The notes beneath the pieces are model-generated. The model was not told the origin of the DNA. It searched no databases and was given only the letters and a program-made list of their open reading frames with translations. DNA of 44,033 nt, taken from a virus. The stretch is from positions 1 through 44,033 of the IMG/VR virus record IMGVR_UViG_3300025789_000068; one strand, 5' to 3'. Every line of letters starts with the position of its first letter. The stretch's first letter is position 1. The position numbers were made by a program, and so were the translations under genes. Shown one piece after another: positions 1 through 8,703 of the stretch.

Positions 1-354
1 AATTTATCCGATGAATTAAATGTTGATTTGCTGAGTAAGGTTGTATTTGCCTTCTCTCCTGACATACTACTCAGCCCCCTAGCCTTACCTAGAACGGTCT
101 TAGAACCACTTCTAGAGAGCATACAGACACGTATCAAACCACTTATCACTAGTCGCACACAAAGTCTATGGGACACAATAGAACACCTTAAAAGCCGTCC
201 TACTTTTGAAGAACAGTTCCCTGATACCTATAAAAGAGAAGCAATTCGTGGTAAAGCACATCTTTTAAAATTGGAATCTATTCGCAAAGATGCTAAGATA
301 AAGATGGAAGATATCCTTGTTGGCGATGTCTTGGAATGGTGGAAAAAAATATGA
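1..354 (+). CDS. Unrecognised protein, 5' end missing
   Basis: The frame is open from the first base, so the gene starts before the window; 117 residues remain. The visible part is largely helical and charged, ends in WWKKI, and shows no motif I recognise. Its stop codon TGA overlaps the ATG of the next gene in an ATGA arrangement, so the two are translationally coupled. It lies in the only plus-strand block of the window, upstream of the Trp-rich repeat protein. The function is unknown. Confidence 0.6.
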   Translation, partial: NLSDELNVDLLSKVVFAFSPDILLSPLALPRTVLEPLLESIQTRIKPLITSRTQSLWDTIEHLKSRPTFEEQFPDTYKREAIRGKAHLLKLESIRKDAKIKMEDILVGDVLEWWKKI

Positions 355-1460
355 CTATTATAATGACCCTTCGCAATCCGCTTGATAAAGAGAAATTGCT
401 GCCTGTTTATATTGAGCCTAATAATACCCAATTAGCACAAGATTGGATTGCGGCATTAAAGATAGAATTACAAAAGAATAGTCCAATTGAGAAAAACTAT
501 TGCTGGCATGGTTGGCCAAATGGTGGTCGTAACCTTGAATATCTTTGCAAAGAATTAAGTAAACACACGCAAACCGTATATCATTATAATGACCTTGGTA
601 TATGGCAATCGGCTGGTTTAGATAACATAAAAATTAATACCGTATACACACCAGATACGGTAATGTTACCACTTGCAGATGATCCTGAAAGTGGCGGACC
701 AAATCACGATATTATGAATGAAGTTCATAATTATTTTGAACATCTTCAAGGAACAGTTGAAAATTTAAGTTCTTATTATAAACTTGCGCCACCTAATGTA
801 AAGTATGCCATTCGTCAAATTAATAACCTATGTCATGAGATTGAAACGCTATGTTTAAGTTTACGTAAGCAAAAGTTTAAGCCTGAATGGATTCGTCCAA
901 GTCAGATTACTACTTTTTTAAATGCTACCCGTTATAATTTAACCGCAAAACATCGTGAAGGTTTTATAAGCAATGGGCATGATCGCAAGTTTGCGCATGT
1001 TTACATGCATTGGACACAAATTGGTAAAACACTTATGGAAGTGTTTCGTGATGAGGGTGCGCCAACTTTAGATCAGGCAACTTGCGATGCTATCACACAC
1101 TTACAGTATTACAGTGGTGAGTTTGACGTTGAATGGGGTCGTGATGTTTGTTATGGTAAACATAGTTGGCATACACACGAACAAGATGCTTTTAACGCAT
1201 GGCTGCGTCATGAGGGTTATGATCCCACTGATCCTAATTTAAGTTTAGGATATCTTGAGATTGCTGCGGTTGACTTGATGCGTAGTTTTGGTACCACAAA
1301 TGAAAGTGACATTTGGACATTGATGGGGAATTATTTGGATATCTATAGTTTAGAAGTAGATGGCGTTAAAGCTGTTTATGATTATAGTTGGAGCGATGCG
1401 AACCACGAGCAACGCCAGCTATCATACTTGATGCCAGGTTATAATAGCCACAATGTTTGA
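351..1460 (+). CDS. Conserved-looking hypothetical protein (369 aa)
   Basis: I do not recognise a domain with confidence. The protein is soluble-looking, rich in His, Trp and Tyr, with an N-terminal half suggestive of an alpha/beta fold and a central NEVHNYFEHLQG segment. An ATG also exists 15 bases earlier, but 351 is preferred because a GGTGGAA sequence sits just before it and the ATG overlaps the previous stop as ATGA. Its own stop overlaps the next start by 8 bases. The three plus-strand genes therefore form one operon. The role may be linked to the surface-sugar genes that converge on this block, which is inference from position only. Confidence 0.7.
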   Translation: MTIIMTLRNPLDKEKLLPVYIEPNNTQLAQDWIAALKIELQKNSPIEKNYCWHGWPNGGRNLEYLCKELSKHTQTVYHYNDLGIWQSAGLDNIKINTVYTPDTVMLPLADDPESGGPNHDIMNEVHNYFEHLQGTVENLSSYYKLAPPNVKYAIRQINNLCHEIETLCLSLRKQKFKPEWIRPSQITTFLNATRYNLTAKHREGFISNGHDRKFAHVYMHWTQIGKTLMEVFRDEGAPTLDQATCDAITHLQYYSGEFDVEWGRDVCYGKHSWHTHEQDAFNAWLRHEGYDPTDPNLSLGYLEIAAVDLMRSFGTTNESDIWTLMGNYLDIYSLEVDGVKAVYDYSWSDANHEQRQLSYLMPGYNSHNV

Positions 1461-4161
1461 CACTTACTGGTATGATTACGATGATTGTACGGATATTAAA
1501 GAACTAATTGCCAAAGCCGTTGCTGCTAGTCGCACAGACTATGTATGGTTGCGTCATCGTGCGGTAGATTATACTAATTTTAATTTACGTTACATGCCGC
1601 ATCGTCATCAAACTCATATGTTACATGCATGGGCAAGTCATAATAATCCACAATGTTATACAACTTGGTTAATACCCATCGATAATAATAGTGAAATGTG
1701 CTATCATGGTGGTATATTACCTATCATAACACCGCCGCTGTGGAATACAAGTGATCAGATTCAGTATGATGGTTTCAATTTTAATTGGTATCCTGATGTA
1801 TGGGATTGGAACAAGCAGCATCATTTTGCAATGAATGGCACCACACAGTTATCCTATACAAGTGTGGGAAATGGTGCGGAGATAAAATATCATACTTCTA
1901 AATTAAAATTCAATGGCATTGGTATGTTGTATAATATCAATGATATAGATAATTCACCCTATGAATGGAATTGGATTTTAGATAGTCGCATAGATTATAC
2001 AGATTTTAATTTTGATTGGCTCCCTGATGCATGGGATGCAGATAAAATTCATGAGTTCTGCATGTGGGGCGCTGAACAATTATCTTATACACGATTAATG
2101 CGTAAGAATTGCAGCAATGAGCGAGTATATCATCATTCATATCTGCTATTCAAAGATATTCCTAAATTAACTGAGACCATTCCTATTGATAGTGAATGGG
2201 TATGGATAATAGACGAGCGCATAGATTACAGCAATTTTAACTTTAATTGGTTGCCAGATGCATGGGACATCAATAAAACACATGCCTTTGCTATGAACGG
2301 CACTGAACAATTATGTTATACGTTTTTGCATAATACCAAAGTTCCAAGCAACGAAATAAAATATCATGATGCAAAGTTAAAATTTGATCCAAGCAAGCCA
2401 AATGATGAATGGGTTTGGGAAAAAGATGAGCGTATAGACTATGGCAACTTTGATTTTAGTTGGTTGCCAGATGAATGGGATACGGATAAAACACATGTAT
2501 TCTGTATGGCTGGTACGCAGCATCTTGGATACACCAAACTTATCAATACAAAGAATAAAAATCCTAAAACCGTATATCATCGAAGTGATTTACATTTTTT
2601 ACCACAAGTTCGTCCTGTTATCTACTGGCAAGATTATACAAACACATTTAACTTAGAAACGTTGCAAACACTTGCAATGGGTAATGAGTGGACATGGATT
2701 GCTGATCGTCGTATTGATTATAGCCAATGGGATTTTGAATGGTTGCCCGATGGTTGGGATACTAATTACATCCATGCCTTTACAATGGCTGACAAAGAAC
2801 AATTAAGTTATACGGTTCTTATTCATCGTAATGCTATTACAAATTTTATTGATTACAAATATCATCAATCATCATTAAAATTTAATGATACACATGCTGA
2901 TATGTGTTTCTTGAACACTAATTCATTTGATAATCCATATACACCAGATTTTCAAGTTCGTCTTATTACCACAATGGAAGAATCTATTAAGGCTGCAGTA
3001 AAGAAGTGCAACCGTGAGTGGCTATGGATTTACAGCGATGTCTGTGAATATGATGGATTTGATTGGAACTGGTTGCCTGACCTTGACCAACGTGATCAGA
3101 TACATTGCTGGCCGAGTGGAACATGTGAGAAGGGCGATACATTCTTAATCCATGTTCCTAGTTTTAATGCGGACAAGTTAAAATTTAATTTTGATCATGC
3201 ACCACTACAGCGTAAACGCTGGCCTGTTATTTCTGTCACTGACAATTGCTTGGCATGGGACTTGAACAATTATCCACGTAATCGTGGAATTTATACGGTA
3301 TATTCTTATACTGGATTTGTAGATTATCCAGATGTTTGTCTATGGGATAAGCGACCTGTTGTCAGTATTAACCGTAGTAATAGTACCTGTCTTGTGCCAC
3401 GTGATTGCATTGTTGATAAAGAAATATACGAATATCCACATCTGCTTCGTTATCCTGAGTATGGTACAGATATTCCTATTGATGTAATCTTCATTGATAA
3501 TAAAGAAAGTTGCGCAACCGATAACTGGAATAGGTTACTAACCGTTTATCCTAGTGCAAAGTCAATCAGTGGAATTAATAATAGGCTAGAAGCATATCGG
3601 GCGGCAGCGTTTCAAAGCGATACACCATGGTTTATTGCTGTGTTTGCCAAGTGCTATGTATTAGATAATTTTGCAGAACTAAATTGGCAACCAGATTTCT
3701 GGCAAGAACCTAAACATTATATCTTTCATAATCGTAATCTTAATACAGGATTAGAATATGGACATATGGCACCTATTGCATATCATTGTCAACTCATGTA
3801 CGAGAATAGAGGTGGACTTGATATGACACTTGCTCAACGTCATACTACTGTGCCAATCACTATAAGTGAAACTAATCTTGAAGGTGATGATTGGTTAACT
3901 TGGCGAACCGCATTTCGTGAAGTTATTAAGATACTGCATTATGGCAGAGAAAATCCTAGCGTAGAGAATGAATATCGTCTATGGGCATGGCGTAATGTTG
4001 CCAAATGTAATAATGCTTCGATGCAACAGTTGGCAGTAAAACATGCAGAAGAATATTATGCGGTAAGTGGTGGTAACGAAGAAGCATTGATACTAACAAG
4101 CGAATGGGATTGGCTGTACGAACACTATTCTCGTCTTATACCGCAGCCAATACAGTTGTAA
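1453..4161 (+). CDS. Large Trp/Asp-rich seven-repeat protein, possible glycan-related enzyme
   Basis: The 902-residue protein carries about seven imperfect repeats of 50-110 residues, starting near residues 30, 103, 170, 248, 319, 412 and 522. The core pattern is EW-W-x-DxRIDYxxFNFxWLPDxWD, then HxFxMxGxEQLSYT, then KYHxxxLKF. The first and last copies are the most diverged. From about residue 593 follows a non-repeated domain containing PWFIAVFAK, PKHYIFHNRN and TAFREVIK segments, which resembles C-terminal domains of uncharacterised marine phage proteins; a GT-A-like fold is possible but no clear DxD is seen. The 3' end overlaps the opposite-strand aminotransferase gene by 26 bp. Neighbouring sugar genes make a role in glycan binding or modification plausible, but this is inference. 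Confidence 0.75.
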   Translation: MFDTYWYDYDDCTDIKELIAKAVAASRTDYVWLRHRAVDYTNFNLRYMPHRHQTHMLHAWASHNNPQCYTTWLIPIDNNSEMCYHGGILPIITPPLWNTSDQIQYDGFNFNWYPDVWDWNKQHHFAMNGTTQLSYTSVGNGAEIKYHTSKLKFNGIGMLYNINDIDNSPYEWNWILDSRIDYTDFNFDWLPDAWDADKIHEFCMWGAEQLSYTRLMRKNCSNERVYHHSYLLFKDIPKLTETIPIDSEWVWIIDERIDYSNFNFNWLPDAWDINKTHAFAMNGTEQLCYTFLHNTKVPSNEIKYHDAKLKFDPSKPNDEWVWEKDERIDYGNFDFSWLPDEWDTDKTHVFCMAGTQHLGYTKLINTKNKNPKTVYHRSDLHFLPQVRPVIYWQDYTNTFNLETLQTLAMGNEWTWIADRRIDYSQWDFEWLPDGWDTNYIHAFTMADKEQLSYTVLIHRNAITNFIDYKYHQSSLKFNDTHADMCFLNTNSFDNPYTPDFQVRLITTMEESIKAAVKKCNREWLWIYSDVCEYDGFDWNWLPDLDQRDQIHCWPSGTCEKGDTFLIHVPSFNADKLKFNFDHAPLQRKRWPVISVTDNCLAWDLNNYPRNRGIYTVYSYTGFVDYPDVCLWDKRPVVSINRSNSTCLVPRDCIVDKEIYEYPHLLRYPEYGTDIPIDVIFIDNKESCATDNWNRLLTVYPSAKSISGINNRLEAYRAAAFQSDTPWFIAVFAKCYVLDNFAELNWQPDFWQEPKHYIFHNRNLNTGLEYGHMAPIAYHCQLMYENRGGLDMTLAQRHTTVPITISETNLEGDDWLTWRTAFREVIKILHYGRENPSVENEYRLWAWRNVAKCNNASMQQLAVKHAEEYYAVSGGNEEALILTSEWDWLYEHYSRLIPQPIQL

Positions 4162-5236
4162 TAACATAATCTACATCATCATTACTTAAATGAGTATGGG
4201 ATGGTAAACTAATAATTTTACCAGTTAATGATTCACTGCGTGAACAACCATGTGTATTCCAATGTGCGGCGAACAATTCATTGTGTAATGGAAATTTATA
4301 ATGACTACTGAAACCAATCTGTGCATTATGCAATGCGTTACAGGTTTCCTCATAGTTTGGCGTTATAATAGGAAACACATACCAATTATATAAATTTTGG
4401 TAAGCAAATTGTGGCATTGTAATACTATTATGATTATAAAATGCATCACAGTATTTTTTAATAATTTGAATTTTTCTGTCAACCATTAAATTATAATTTG
4501 GAATATTTGCCGCAACCAATGCTGATTGCATACTTGTTATACGTGATGTTGTTCCAATATAATTTATTTTTCCATCTGTTCCATATTGTGATTTTCCGTT
4601 AGTGCAAATTGAATCTAATTTCGCAACATCAATTTTATTTGTTATTATTGCTCCACCACCAGCACTTCCGCCAAAATTTTTATAAGCATTGAAACTTATG
4701 CATACGGCATCTGCTATAGTTTGATCATACTGTGGGGTGGTAATACAAAAACTTTGGGCAGCGTCTATGATTAATTTAAGGTTTCGAGCATCACACCATT
4801 TCCTCAATTTATAGATATCGCAGCCCTGACCGTACAAATCAACAACAATAACTGCACTTATTTCTTGTGGATATAAGTTATAAACACGATCAAGATCATC
4901 TAAATCCATTAACCAACTATTATCTATATCAACAAATGTAGGTATGCAAGATGCACCTATTACAGCCTGTGCAGTCGCTGCATATGTCAATGTTGGAATT
5001 AATACTCGTGAGTTTTTTGGTAAATCCAATGCTAACATAGTTGCATGCATCGCAGCAGTGCACGAACTTGTAAGTTGAACATCTGCATTATTGTAAAGAC
5101 CACTGATGAATTTTTTTAATAGTATTTCATGTTGACCACGATAAACTTCACCATATTGCAACGTAAAATTTATATTTTTTAAAACAAGTTCTTTATTATC
5201 ACGAAATTGTTCTGGTAAATCGCTAAAATTTATCAT
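4136..5236 (-). CDS. DegT/DnrJ/EryC1/StrS-family PLP aminotransferase
   Basis: This 366-residue protein has the fold-type I sugar aminotransferase signature. The N-terminal SSCTAAMHATMLAL segment (about 57-70) is the cofactor-phosphate region, PTLTYAATAQAV follows, DAAQSF (about 158-163) supplies the Asp that contacts the pyridine nitrogen, and SFNAYKNFGG places the probable PLP-binding lysine at K186. Family members transaminate keto sugars of nucleotide sugars for surface polysaccharides. The length is normal. The start overlaps the epimerase stop as ATGA, so the pair is coupled and likely acts in one pathway. The last 26 bp overlap tail to tail with the plus-strand repeat protein. The exact sugar substrate cannot be told. 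Confidence 0.9.
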   Translation of the reverse strand: MINFSDLPEQFRDNKELVLKNINFTLQYGEVYRGQHEILLKKFISGLYNNADVQLTSSCTAAMHATMLALDLPKNSRVLIPTLTYAATAQAVIGASCIPTFVDIDNSWLMDLDDLDRVYNLYPQEISAVIVVDLYGQGCDIYKLRKWCDARNLKLIIDAAQSFCITTPQYDQTIADAVCISFNAYKNFGGSAGGGAIITNKIDVAKLDSICTNGKSQYGTDGKINYIGTTSRITSMQSALVAANIPNYNLMVDRKIQIIKKYCDAFYNHNSITMPQFAYQNLYNWYVFPIITPNYEETCNALHNAQIGFSSHYKFPLHNELFAAHWNTHGCSRSESLTGKIISLPSHTHLSNDDVDYVITTVLAAV

Positions 5237-6105
5237 ATAAGTTTCTGTATACCGTTTTCTAAATTAAACTTTGGCGTATATCCAAGATACTGTACTGCCT
5301 TACGAGTATCCATGGCACCACGTTTTGGCATATTAAATGGTACACCATCACCATACACGATTTCACTTTGTGTGTTGGTCCAACCCTTGATAATGTCAAT
5401 TGCGTCTTGCAGCGTTCTTGCTTGACCATAACTTACGTTGGCAATTAAATTATTGGTATCAAACATTGCAGCATTGGCAATTGCCTGTGCAGTATCTTCT
5501 ACATAGGTAAAATCAAGCGTAGCATGTGGATCATCTACATGAATTGGTTCTTGATTTGCTGCAGCCTTTGCCCATTTAGAAATAACACGATTGCCATCAT
5601 CACGATTGCCATATACAGCAGTTGGACGAATGATTGTCCAACGTTTAGCAATAACTCTGACTAATTGCTCACATTCTTGTTTAGCCTTACCATAATCATT
5701 GATTGGTTTTAATGGCGCATCTTCACTAATTACACCGCCCCAATCACCATATACCATGCTGCTAGAAATATAAACCATCTTGGCATTTGGATATGCAGTC
5801 AGTAAATGCGTCGTGCTTTGAACAGTGTTGCGCCAAGCAGCATAATGGTCTTTGGCAAAAGTTGCTTGATTTGGCTCGCCTGCAAGATGAACAATCACAT
5901 CTACGTCTTGAATGATTGTGCTAGCACAATCCGCATTAACCCAGTCATCATATGCAAATTCCATATAACGACCACGAGCAAGATATAAGTTAGTGTTAAT
6001 AAAACGCAAGTCATCAATGATAGTAACCTCGTGACCACTATCTTTAAGACGTTTTACAACATGATGTCCAATAAAACCAAAACCACCTGTTACTAATATG
6101 TGCAT
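5233..6105 (-). CDS. NAD-dependent nucleotide-sugar epimerase/dehydratase (extended SDR)
   Basis: The 290-residue protein opens with the Rossmann glycine motif TGGFGFIGHHV (about residues 6-16). It has HLAGEPNQ in the NAD-binding region, a Ser-rich SSSMVYG near residues 114-120 and the catalytic pair Y138-x3-K142 in DYGKAK. These are marks of the extended SDR family that includes UDP-glucose 4-epimerase and related dehydratases. It is somewhat short compared with GalE (about 340 residues). It starts one base after the thymidylate synthase stop and overlaps the aminotransferase gene by 4 bases. Together with the aminotransferase it could make an amino sugar for decoration of phage or host surface; the substrate is unknown. 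Confidence 0.92.
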   Translation of the reverse strand: MHILVTGGFGFIGHHVVKRLKDSGHEVTIIDDLRFINTNLYLARGRYMEFAYDDWVNADCASTIIQDVDVIVHLAGEPNQATFAKDHYAAWRNTVQSTTHLLTAYPNAKMVYISSSMVYGDWGGVISEDAPLKPINDYGKAKQECEQLVRVIAKRWTIIRPTAVYGNRDDGNRVISKWAKAAANQEPIHVDDPHATLDFTYVEDTAQAIANAAMFDTNNLIANVSYGQARTLQDAIDIIKGWTNTQSEIVYGDGVPFNMPKRGAMDTRKAVQYLGYTPKFNLENGIQKLI

Positions 6106-6106
6106 G

Positions 6107-6949
6107 TTAGACCGCCATTTCTGCTGCGATTGCTGGATGATGTTTATAATTCATCAAACGAATATCTTCTATTTGTGCTGACCATACATCTTTAACATCA
6201 CTTAAATCAAGGTGAGGAAGCGCATATGGACGACGAGCGATTTGTTCTTTGACCTGTTCAATGTGGTTATTATAGATATGAACATCGCCAAATGTTAGGA
6301 TAAGTTCACCTACCGATGCACCAATTGTCTTTGCAATAAGATGAGTTAAGAGCGCATAACTTGCAATGTTGAATGGAACACCGAGAAATATATCGGCACT
6401 GCGCTGATACATCTGGCAACTTAAAACATTATTACGGATATAAAATTGTGCAAACATGTGGCATGGTGGCAGTGCCATCTCTTTTAATTCAGCAGGATTC
6501 CATGCTGTTAAAATATGCCGACGACCAGTGGGATCACGCTGCAACCCATCAATGAGTTCCGCTAACTGGTCAATTTCACCATCATTTACATCACGCCAAT
6601 GACGCCACTGTACACCATATACACGGCCCAAATCGCCATGATAAAGAGAATTTGGAAGCCAATAGCCTGCGTTAGCATTTGCAGTCCAAATGGTTTTCTT
6701 TGCTGCATCTCTTGTGCCATATTGTATCTCTGCCAATCGTCGCTCATCACCGCTTCCCTCAATAAACCATAACAGTTCACTTACCATAGATTTCCATGCT
6801 AATTTTTTGGTTGTTACTGCTGGGAAACCATAAGCAAGATTAAATCTTAACTGCTCGCCAAACATACTTAGCGTACCAACGCCAGTTCTATCTGTGCTTT
6901 GGATACCTTCTAATAAAATTTTTGAACATAGTTGATTATAATTTTGCAT
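6107..6949 (-). CDS. thyA: Thymidylate synthase (ThyA type)
   Basis: This is a full-length 280-residue ThyA. It converts dUMP to dTMP using methylene-tetrahydrofolate. Hallmarks are DRTGVGTLSMFG near the N-terminus, LPPCHMFAQFY with the catalytic C163, the SADIFLGVPFNIASYA folate/nucleotide segment and the GDVHIYNNH motif. The start lies inside the end of the DHFR gene (14-base overlap), so the two folate enzymes are coupled as in the T4 frd-td pair. No intron interrupts it, unlike T4 td. It supplies dTTP for phage DNA synthesis. Confidence 0.97.
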   Translation of the reverse strand: MQNYNQLCSKILLEGIQSTDRTGVGTLSMFGEQLRFNLAYGFPAVTTKKLAWKSMVSELLWFIEGSGDERRLAEIQYGTRDAAKKTIWTANANAGYWLPNSLYHGDLGRVYGVQWRHWRDVNDGEIDQLAELIDGLQRDPTGRRHILTAWNPAELKEMALPPCHMFAQFYIRNNVLSCQMYQRSADIFLGVPFNIASYALLTHLIAKTIGASVGELILTFGDVHIYNNHIEQVKEQIARRPYALPHLDLSDVKDVWSAQIEDIRLMNYKHHPAIAAEMAV

Positions 6950-7436
6950 GTCGTTTCCACACCTGAAATATTTTATCTTTGCCGTAAGTTTCCCAATCCA
7001 TTTGGAAATTATGTAGTAATTCTACCACATCTACACTTACATCGCAATTATAATTATCATCAAATGTGGTCAAATATATCTGTTCAAATAGGTGTTTGGT
7101 GCTGTCAATAAGTTTGGCACCACCTATAATCCATATATCTTTGTTGGGATTGTTTGCTTTTATAACGGAAATACTTTGTTCAATATAATTGCCATGAATG
7201 ATAGTATGAGCATCACGAAAACTATCAACTGATCGATTTGTTACAACGCAACAATGACGATCTGGCAAAGGCTTGGGCATTTTTGGATCAAGCCATGTGT
7301 TGCTGCCCATAACAACAATATGTCCTTTGGTGTTCGAGGAAAACCATTGCATATCTTGCTTGTCATGTGGCCATGGCAGTGAGCCATTTTGTCCAAGCCC
7401 ACCGTTCTTATCTACCGCAAAGATTGCTTTAATCAT
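6936..7436 (-). CDS. folA: Dihydrofolate reductase
   Basis: The 166-residue protein matches the normal DHFR length. It shows GGLGQNGSLPWP followed by an acidic residue (substrate-binding loop and catalytic Asp region), HIVVMGSNTW for NADPH contacts and IWIIGGAKL with the GG turn. DHFR regenerates tetrahydrofolate consumed by thymidylate synthase, which is the next gene and overlaps it. The ATG shares one base with the upstream stop (TAATG). The arrangement points to one co-transcribed nucleotide-metabolism unit. Confidence 0.95.
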   Translation of the reverse strand: MIKAIFAVDKNGGLGQNGSLPWPHDKQDMQWFSSNTKGHIVVMGSNTWLDPKMPKPLPDRHCCVVTNRSVDSFRDAHTIIHGNYIEQSISVIKANNPNKDIWIIGGAKLIDSTKHLFEQIYLTTFDDNYNCDVSVDVVELLHNFQMDWETYGKDKIFQVWKRHAKL

Positions 7437-7741
7437 TAGTCCAATAACTTATTTGTTTTTGGTTCAACTTCATCTGCAATGGCAGTTAGGTTAATATGAA
7501 AGTCAACACAATCAATATCATCGTCGTGGATATCTAAAAAATCTTCAATGTGGCTTTCAATTTCATGCAATTTATAATTATTATTAATCATATCAACTAC
7601 ATCAAATGTTGTGACATTATCATTTTTAAATAACACAACTACTTCTTTAATGAACCTGATGGGAACATTTGTAACTTCAATACTTGAAATTAAATGTTCC
7701 CACCGTTCATAAAAATCCTCGCTGAAATTAAGATCAGACAC
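7436..7741 (-). CDS. Small acidic hypothetical protein, GTG start
   Basis: The 101-residue protein is acidic (DIHDDDIDCVD near the middle) and predicted mostly helical. No domain is recognised. Translation most likely begins at GTG 7741, which overlaps the stop of the upstream gene by 8 bases; no good ribosome site precedes it, so coupling is probable. Size, acidity and helix content recall the T4 late co-activator gp33, but I see no motif that settles this. Confidence 0.7.
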   Translation of the reverse strand: MSDLNFSEDFYERWEHLISSIEVTNVPIRFIKEVVVLFKNDNVTTFDVVDMINNNYKLHEIESHIEDFLDIHDDDIDCVDFHINLTAIADEVEPKTNKLLD

Positions 7742-8423
7742 GAGTTACTGTCTTAGCGGTCTTTGTCTTAGTGACCTTTGGCGCTACTGTCTTTGCCTTT
7801 GCTTCTGGTTGCTTGTCACCAGCAAGATTACTAATCTGCTGCTGCATTGCTTGCATAGTCTGCATCATCTGCATCATGACAGCAGTCATGTCAGGCTGTG
7901 CTGGCGCAGCAGCAACGGGTGCCACAACTTCAACAGGAGCCTTGGCACCGTTCATTTCATTTAGGCTTACGCTTTCTGCAACCTGACTGTCTGTAAGTGC
8001 ATCCTTTGATGGATCAGCATAACCTTGCTTATTTTCCATACGATCAAGACGTGCAATCGCATCTGGTCCCTTGCCAACTTCACCTAGCAACTTGGTAAGT
8101 TCATCAAGACGCATGCTGCTCTTGCTATTTGGTGTAACCATTACGTTTGCAGCAGGAACACGCTTTAGATAACCTTCGCCACTTAGTGCTTCTAGCATGT
8201 TATTGCCATCTGCCATCATGCGACGCTCTAGGATATCACGAAATTCCCATGCTTGCTGACCTTCGTCACTTTCAAGAACCTTCATGATGTCATCATGATA
8301 CTTGCTTGGCATAATTTCACTATAGATAACCACTGCCATATGTGACTCGTCGCCACTTAGTTGACGTTGAACAATGATAGCCTTCTTGCTATTAACTGTT
8401 CCTACGTGTTTGAAAAAACTCAT
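7734..8423 (-). CDS. Conserved T4-like phage hypothetical protein with Ala/Lys-rich tail
   Basis: The 229-residue protein has a compact N-terminal domain (about 1-125, beginning MSFFKHVG) and a low-complexity C-terminal half with MMQMMQTMQAMQQQ, likely a short coiled coil, then a Lys/Thr/Ala-rich basic tail. The N-terminal half resembles a conserved protein of T4-like cyanophages whose function I do not know. The ATG overlaps the upstream stop as ATGA, so it is coupled to the small protein before it. Confidence 0.75.
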   Translation of the reverse strand: MSFFKHVGTVNSKKAIIVQRQLSGDESHMAVVIYSEIMPSKYHDDIMKVLESDEGQQAWEFRDILERRMMADGNNMLEALSGEGYLKRVPAANVMVTPNSKSSMRLDELTKLLGEVGKGPDAIARLDRMENKQGYADPSKDALTDSQVAESVSLNEMNGAKAPVEVVAPVAAAPAQPDMTAVMMQMMQTMQAMQQQISNLAGDKQPEAKAKTVAPKVTKTKTAKTVTRV

Positions 8424-8632
8424 TGACTTACTTCCTCTGTTGGTTGTTCTGCTGCTGGTGTGCTAGCAACAATAAAGGCTTTGACCTTATCATATAGTGC
8501 ACCAACGCTGCTTAATTCTTCTGCACGAAATGCACCACGTTGCGACACAACTTCTACAATTTGAAGAAGTGAAGCAATGTCTGAAATTGCAAGATTGGTT
8601 TGTACAGTTGTGTTTGTTTCGGTATCGCTCAT
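8420..8632 (-). CDS. Small conserved phage protein (70 aa)
   Basis: The short helical protein contains a central RGAFRAEELSSVGALYDK segment, similar to a small family I recall from T4-like marine phages without a known role. The reading frame extends 13 codons further upstream, but ATG 8632 is chosen because GGAG sits 7 bases before it. A GTTAAATA late-promoter-like element lies about 25 bases upstream, so it may head the operon that runs through DHFR and thymidylate synthase to the aminotransferase. Confidence 0.8.
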   Translation of the reverse strand: MSDTETNTTVQTNLAISDIASLLQIVEVVSQRGAFRAEELSSVGALYDKVKAFIVASTPAAEQPTEEVSQ

Positions 8633-8655
8633 AGTATTCTCCGTAATTATATATG

Positions 8656-8663
8656 TATTTAAC
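8656..8663 (-). promoter_or_regulatory. Late-promoter-like element GTTAAATA
   Basis: The minus strand reads GTTAAATA about 24 bases before the 70-aa gene, matching six of eight positions of the T4 late consensus TATAAATA. The spacing leaves room for a short leader with the GGAG ribosome site. Confidence 0.45.
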
Positions 8664-8673
8664 TCAAACAAAG

Positions 8674-8698
8674 AAGGGCTAGAAATTTTCTAGCCCTT
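8674..8698 (-). terminator. Hairpin terminator after the zincin/VWA gene
   Basis: GGGCTAGAAA pairs with TTTCTAGCCC (8676-8696), 8-10 bp of stem with a very small loop, placed 8 bases after the stop of the VWA gene. On the minus strand it is followed by TTCTTTGTTT. The arrangement fits an intrinsic terminator separating the ATPase module from the folate operon. Confidence 0.75.
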
Positions 8699-8703
8699 TA
8701 TTA

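Noticed and set aside
7436-7741. Assignment of the 101-aa protein as the T4 gp33 late co-activator
   Set aside because: Size and acidity fit but no diagnostic motif or clamp-binding C-terminus is clear.
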